From Marasmius tenuissimus (lineage: Eukaryota > Basidiomycota > Agaricomycetes > Agaricales > Marasmiaceae): DNA of 64,000 nucleotides. The stretch lies in assembly GCA_029532415.1 (NCBI GenBank), contig JAQOTA010000060.1, forward strand, positions 4,553,692 through 4,617,691, in the 5' to 3' direction. The position numbers and the translations under genes were made by a program. Below the pieces are notes generated by a model, which had not been told where the DNA came from, did no database searches, and saw nothing but the letters and a program-made list of their open reading frames with translations. Of this stretch, positions 59,249 to 64,000 are shown one piece after another; the first letter of the stretch is position 1, and every line of letters starts with the position of its first letter.

Positions 59249-61890
59249 TGCACTTGTCGTGCGTTTAAGTAGTGGCGACGAGGGAGGGGAAGAATCGACT
59301 GGGTACACCTGTACCTCATACCTGATATATACTAAGCAGGTCCCACCGCTCGAGAGCTTTTCAAACATAGGGTAAGATGCCAGCTTTGATTCATGATTAC
59401 ATCTTTGACCTAAGCATATTTGGCGTCGGATCGGTCAATTCTGTGGCTCTAAATTTTGACAGAGGCGCCACTGACATTGGAGGGTGCCGATCACCTCACC
59501 CTTTTATTCAGGGTGCCGGATTTAGAGCGTATGAGCTGTGACGTTCCCTCGCAGACCAAAACGGTTTTTTGTTCGGAATTATCTAAAGCGGGTTTGTGAA
59601 TGAGAGGAAAGCAATTCAAAAATATATAGTAGGGGAAAACGGAGACGTCTGAACTGTAGGCGGTGATGCATACCTCGCGTGGATACGCCCACTCTCCCAT
59701 TTGACCCTGAGTGTCCGTTCGCGATGCCTTGCATACAAGACAGATAAGTTTTCGGATTTTCGGATCCCCAGAAATCGGATATAAGCTGCAGGGTTAAATG
59801 AAGGAGTTTGGAGGAGTAAGATGAGGGTCGGAAGGAAGAGGCAGGATGTTGGGGTGGAAATTAGCGGTAAAAGCCGAGTAAGTTCAAACTCCCGAAGCGT
59901 CCCGCTGTTGCTCTTACCTACATGGTTCTCTCTTTCCCAGGGTATATATATAAGGTCCGGTTCGAAGCCTATCTCTGCTTATGTAATTCAGGCAGTTCTC
60001 CCAATTACTCTTCCAACTAACTGTCGAATTAGGTTGTAAGTAACGCAAACTTATACTGGTAGTCAGTCAGCAGACAAAGTGCCAACTCGGGGACGAAGCT
60101 CTGGCTGAGAATGCACCCGAGCAAATGACGGGAAGAAGGGCTTAAATCAGACAATGCATTCGATAGGTCCGGTCCCACGTTCACCGAGCCGAAAAAAAAG
60201 GCGAATTCTGCTTACTCCCTTGCAAGTGTATTTGAATGCAAAGGCTGTCAATCGCAATGGGGAAAGCATTCTTGTTCTGAGGAACACAACAAATTGTTCA
60301 GTAATTAGTGGCCGCGCACTAAGCCATAAGCGGTTCGCCAACGCCTCGTCCCAGAATCCCCATCTCTAAAATGGAATAATCACTTTCTGCAATAGATGCG
60401 GGGACCAAAAACTGCACCCGATTCGCTGTAAATAATGTTTGTGACTTGGAACGGACCCAATTCGTGGATTGTAGAGGTCAGAAAGGGTTATTGAAGCTGC
60501 GCAGACCAGCCGCGGGTAAATTACTCCGGAGCACCCTGGAGGACTAAAAGTTTGCTACAGTCAAGAGGTGCCCTCGGATAACAGCTCTCCTTTGTGCTCG
60601 CCTCGAAAACCGGCCCTCTCCTTTGAACTCTCAACTGAGTCCCGCAAAACCTTTCTCATACCTTTCGCGACCATTGGGGACTGCTGGGAAATCACATTAG
60701 CTGCTTTTCGGCCGGGGTCCTCAAGTATTTACGCGAGAGCAAAAAAATGAAGAGAACGCCTTCAGCTGTGGGTTCAGAATCAAAGAGGACACACACACTC
60801 GTAAGTAATACGGGGTGGGCATCTCCCGAGAATTTTCCAGGCACGTCACTGCCCCAAATCCGAGCGCTCAATTCAAGTTCCGTTTACTCGGGCCCGCACC
60901 TTGAGCGACATCAATGTAGGTAGAGAATGTCAGCTAGTTTATTGGTGTGCATTAAGGAACGGGAGAGAAACTTGATACAAAGGCAAGCATCAGGCTCGAC
61001 GGCAACTGGGCGCAGCGTGATACAGAGGTGATTGGCAGCTTGCTGTCGAATGACAAAACATCTCTTTTACAATCTTCGTCCCGAACGATGCTCTGCTCGG
61101 ATATTCACAACTTTGAGGGTGACGGAAATATCTACAGAGAAAGGAATGATTGAGTCACTCGTGATACAGCAAACACGGAGTTGACAGCTTTACCTACGGA
61201 TGTAGGTGTTTATATCACCGATGACTGATTGGCAAGTTTCGACAATACGACTTGTTGTCAGATCTCGAATTCAAGTCTGACAAATGAATTGAACTTCTGG
61301 ATGGGCAAGCAGAGGTCAAGGGGACGTTTATCAAGAATTGGCACTGTACAAGCAGCCGAATCGTGAGATAGACGTGGGTCATGCCATCGCGTACGCCGTC
61401 CAACCCCCTTTTCTTTGGTCTACCAATCACTGGACACCCTTGAGCATTATCTCGGGCAGCACCTTGATGAGGCCGGAGCAAGCGGTCTACTGGTGGCGAC
61501 GATCGGCATATTGTGGTTTCGTACGATGAGAAGGGAGGGTGGGGTTGACTAGCACCACCACCAAGAAAGACAGAAACGTAATATGCTGGAAAATATACTT
61601 GCCAAGCGCCTTGCGTGTAGATTTCACCAGTTTTGACTTGCTAAATGTCATCTTTGTGGTATGTGCGACGTCGAGGTTTATGCCAACAGGCATCAGTGGT
61701 CACATTGACAATCAAAAGTCGACTTTGGGAGCAGATCACAAAGCAAAAGTGTATTCAATAGGTCTGATTAGTCATTTTGATGATTCAGTACTGCAGGATC
61801 GACGTCTCTTGAAAGTGATTTGATGAGTAACAACATTGACACACGAGTTACGGAGCTGAAACCCAAGGCACTTACACACCTTGGTTCCAT
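59249..61890. other. No supported gene
   Basis: Upstream flank of gene F, then about 2.6 kb with small frames only (for example 60154-60369 plus and 61539-61823 plus). TATATATA occurs at 59943-59950. I see no repeats with ends. Confidence 0.4.
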
Positions 61891-63077
61891 AGTGATCTCT
61901 CCAAACATCTTTTCCTGCCTGGCAAGCAGAAGGACATGGTCCGTGGGTCCTTGATCGCGGTTGAGAGCAGACGTACCATAGCCAGGGTTAGGGCAAGAAA
62001 AGATTTCTCGTGCCAGGCGAGTGTCAAAAATGGCAGATGAGTCACACGCCGCCTTCCCCCCTCGACTCTTGATCGGAGAGCAAAGTTGACGAGTTCTCTG
62101 GCTTTGTTGATGTTCTCGTAAATCTTGCGCCCAGAGGTAGTGGCAGCACGGCCAGCGAGCAACGGAGATACGTTCGTCGAACCACAAGTGAAAGTGTAAG
62201 CGGATCTAGGCTCAGTGAACGAGGACTTCACGATAAGGAAATGTCAGAAAGGGCCTTCGGCTCCGTGGTGCGAGGGTAGTGTGGAATGGAAGATCAACGA
62301 ATCCGGCTCGAGTTCGACAGGCTCTATCGCTGATACCGGAGCTTTTACAATACTTTGAAATGACGAAGAACCGATCGCATTGAATAAATCATACATGCAT
62401 GACTATCCCTGTTTTTGAACATGCTTGGCACTTCTATCCTCGAAATTTCCGTCCGGCGGCCTGAAGTCAAATATTCAGGTCAATAATCTTACGGGAAAAT
62501 AATAATGACCAAGTTGACCTTTCCAGGTAGATCAAAAGACGCAGCGGCTTAATGTGATGAAACGCACATTGTTAGTCTGGAAAGCACGCTGAGCTTGAGT
62601 ATTTGAGGCAAGATTGTGCGTGTCTGTGGTGGGGCAATTTGCATTGAGGCCTGGTGCGGACAAGTCATGACGGGATGAGTTCGCCTACAGTCGAGAAGTG
62701 GACTAAAAATGTATATCCGACACCGTTGGAGCATAGCCCTGTGTGGTGCGAGGTATTCGGGACAATAAAAGCATGACTGTAAGATGTTCTAAGTGAGCTG
62801 CAATCGGAGAGGGAAAAAATGATTCACGGAGGGACGAGAGGTCTACGTTATATCCGGGGCCAGGTTGGAAAGGTCAGGTGCTCTTCAAGGTGAAAATTTG
62901 ATGAATCAAGAGAAAATTATTGGCGGGATTTTCGAGAATGGGTGTGACCTGTGACCATATGAATTGAGTGAAACAAGTCAGTATCAGTGTCGATTGCTCT
63001 TCATAGAAAGATGGATAAGAGCGTACCTCAGTAGTCGCCCGATCTTGGACAGCATCAAAGACAGCATCATAATACAT
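61891..63077 (-). CDS. Unrecognised multi-exon gene or remnant
   Basis: Several minus-strand exons fit together but not all. A first exon MYYDAVFDAVQDRATTE (63077-63027) joins after an intron to VTPILENPANNFLLIH. The exon 62776-62724 (HAFIVPNTSHHTGLCSN) splices cleanly by GT-AG to 62650 onward (GLNANCPTTDTHNLASNTQ, then RAFQTNNVRFITL). Further down are IVKAPVSAIEPVELEP (near 62350) and YTFTCGSTNVSPLLAG and GRKIYENINKARELVN (62200-62080). The Cys, Asn and Thr content suggests a secreted or extracellular protein, but there is no clear signal peptide. Linking exons are unresolved, so it may be a pseudogene. The family is unknown. Confidence 0.4.
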
Positions 63078-63168
63078 GATTCACGACAAAAAGAAGGCAA
63101 AAATTAGCATTGTTTCTTGTGCTGCAGGGGGTGCTGGGTTCAATTCCCTATGTATGAGTGCTAGAGTT

Positions 63169-64000
63169 GTGTTCAAGCTGAATTCATTCGATATTGCTCG
63201 GGTTCCCGACGCACTTGGTGTACACCCCTCTCCGATCAAATGTTTCGTCCGCGACTCCGCACCTCAGAAAGGGCCAGGGGAATTTCTATTACCGAGTGGT
63301 TCAAACCGTGTCTCGGACATTGGGAGACCGTAAATTGGTACGAAAACATGCGTACACAATTCGGCTCGAGTCATTGACATCAAAGGCCCAAAGGCTAATA
63401 CTCTAGGCCCCAAGAAAAGGTGGAACTTCTGCCGAATGTCGGCCCTGTACAGCGTCGGTATCTTTCTGGGGAAATTACCGGATGCAGTGTCACCCCACCA
63501 TGAATAATACTACAAAGTGGTGCGTTAGCGCTGATCCCCCAGCATTCAGGCTGTCGGCCCGGGCCTCGTGCTCATTGTAAGTGGATCACTCATCGAGCCA
63601 GCTCGGGTACGGCAGTGCCCGTCCGGTATGTCGCAACCTCCGTTTATTATGAACTTGAGCAAAAAGAGGCTGATCAAGCATCCAGTCAAATCACGGGCGT
63701 GTTGTGCCTTCCGCAGTCCGCAAAATAAGCTGTCCTAGAACAAGGGCCTTCTTGTGATACCTAGACATTCTGATGGTTCGAGATGATCTCTACATCTCCC
63801 GCATGTTGTCAAGAGTTTCGCGATAAGTACTCATATGAGCGGCGGCCTCAGAAGAAGTTCATGATAATCACGTAGAGGCGGATATTTCTCTACCCGCATT
63901 GTGATACCCCATCCATCACTGGGCAATAATAGGACCAGGAACTTGCCAGGGACTGCTAAGGCCATGGTTAACTTGATATGGTTGGTTCGGAATGAATGAA
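63169..64000 (+). repeat. Direct repeat copy 2 (continues past the window)
   Basis: Same sequence as 11349-12181 apart from one missing C. It starts at the same GTGTTCAAGCTG boundary and is cut by the window end. Confidence 0.9.

Noticed and set aside
63137..63147. GGTTCAATTCC, a B-box-like word that could mark a tRNA
   Set aside because: No matching A box, acceptor stem or anticodon arm can be folded upstream.

Overview
The window looks like an accessory, repeat-rich stretch of a filamentous basidiomycete (probably Agaricomycete) chromosome. This rests on coding exons split by many 48-70 nt GT-AG introns, a lineage-typical family of multi-exon seven-helix membrane proteins, a Ty1/Copia retrotransposon, long-TIR DNA elements, and large tracts with no gene I can support. 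I cannot name the species.

Layout. 0.4-5.8 kb: two intact paralogous 7-TM genes (A and B, both minus). 8.0-9.6 kb: two MITE-like elements with TA duplications. 11.35-12.18 kb: the first copy of a near-perfect 0.83 kb direct repeat whose second copy runs off the window end (63.17-64.00 kb). 15.5-16.4 kb: a dual-specificity phosphatase. 20.3-24.7 kb: a 4.4 kb element with 365-bp terminal inverted repeats carrying two unrecognised genes and no transposase I can see. 30.2-35.9 kb: a decayed pair of directly repeated minus-strand genes flanking a truncated 7-TM pseudogene (H). 37.5-45.8 kb: a 7-TM paralog (C) with a complete but inactivated Copia element inside its third intron. 47.3-48.5 kb: another 7-TM pseudogene (D). 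51.6-53.2 kb: a divergent intact paralog (E). 54.07 kb: a tRNA-Pro-like gene with a changed anticodon. 57.6-59.2 kb: a separate intact 7-TM gene (F). 61.9-63.1 kb: an unrecognised multi-exon gene or remnant.

The main theme is expansion and decay of one 7-TM family. A, B, C, D, E and H share one gene architecture: ten exons in the full-length copies, with constant 19-nt and 22-nt micro-exons and a 124-nt exon in the close paralogs. They also share an R-C-Y-x-x-W-G motif after helix 3 and an (A/S)-P/S-T-L-(I/V)-(I/V)-V-R-V signature in the last helix. Splice-consistent models give intact reading frames for A (355 aa), B (359 aa), E (369 aa) and F (370 aa). C, D and H are broken by nonsense changes, frame loss, truncation or insertion. 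Nothing in the sequence assigns a ligand or function to the family. Exon models are manual, from splice signals, phase and paralog comparison, without transcript evidence.
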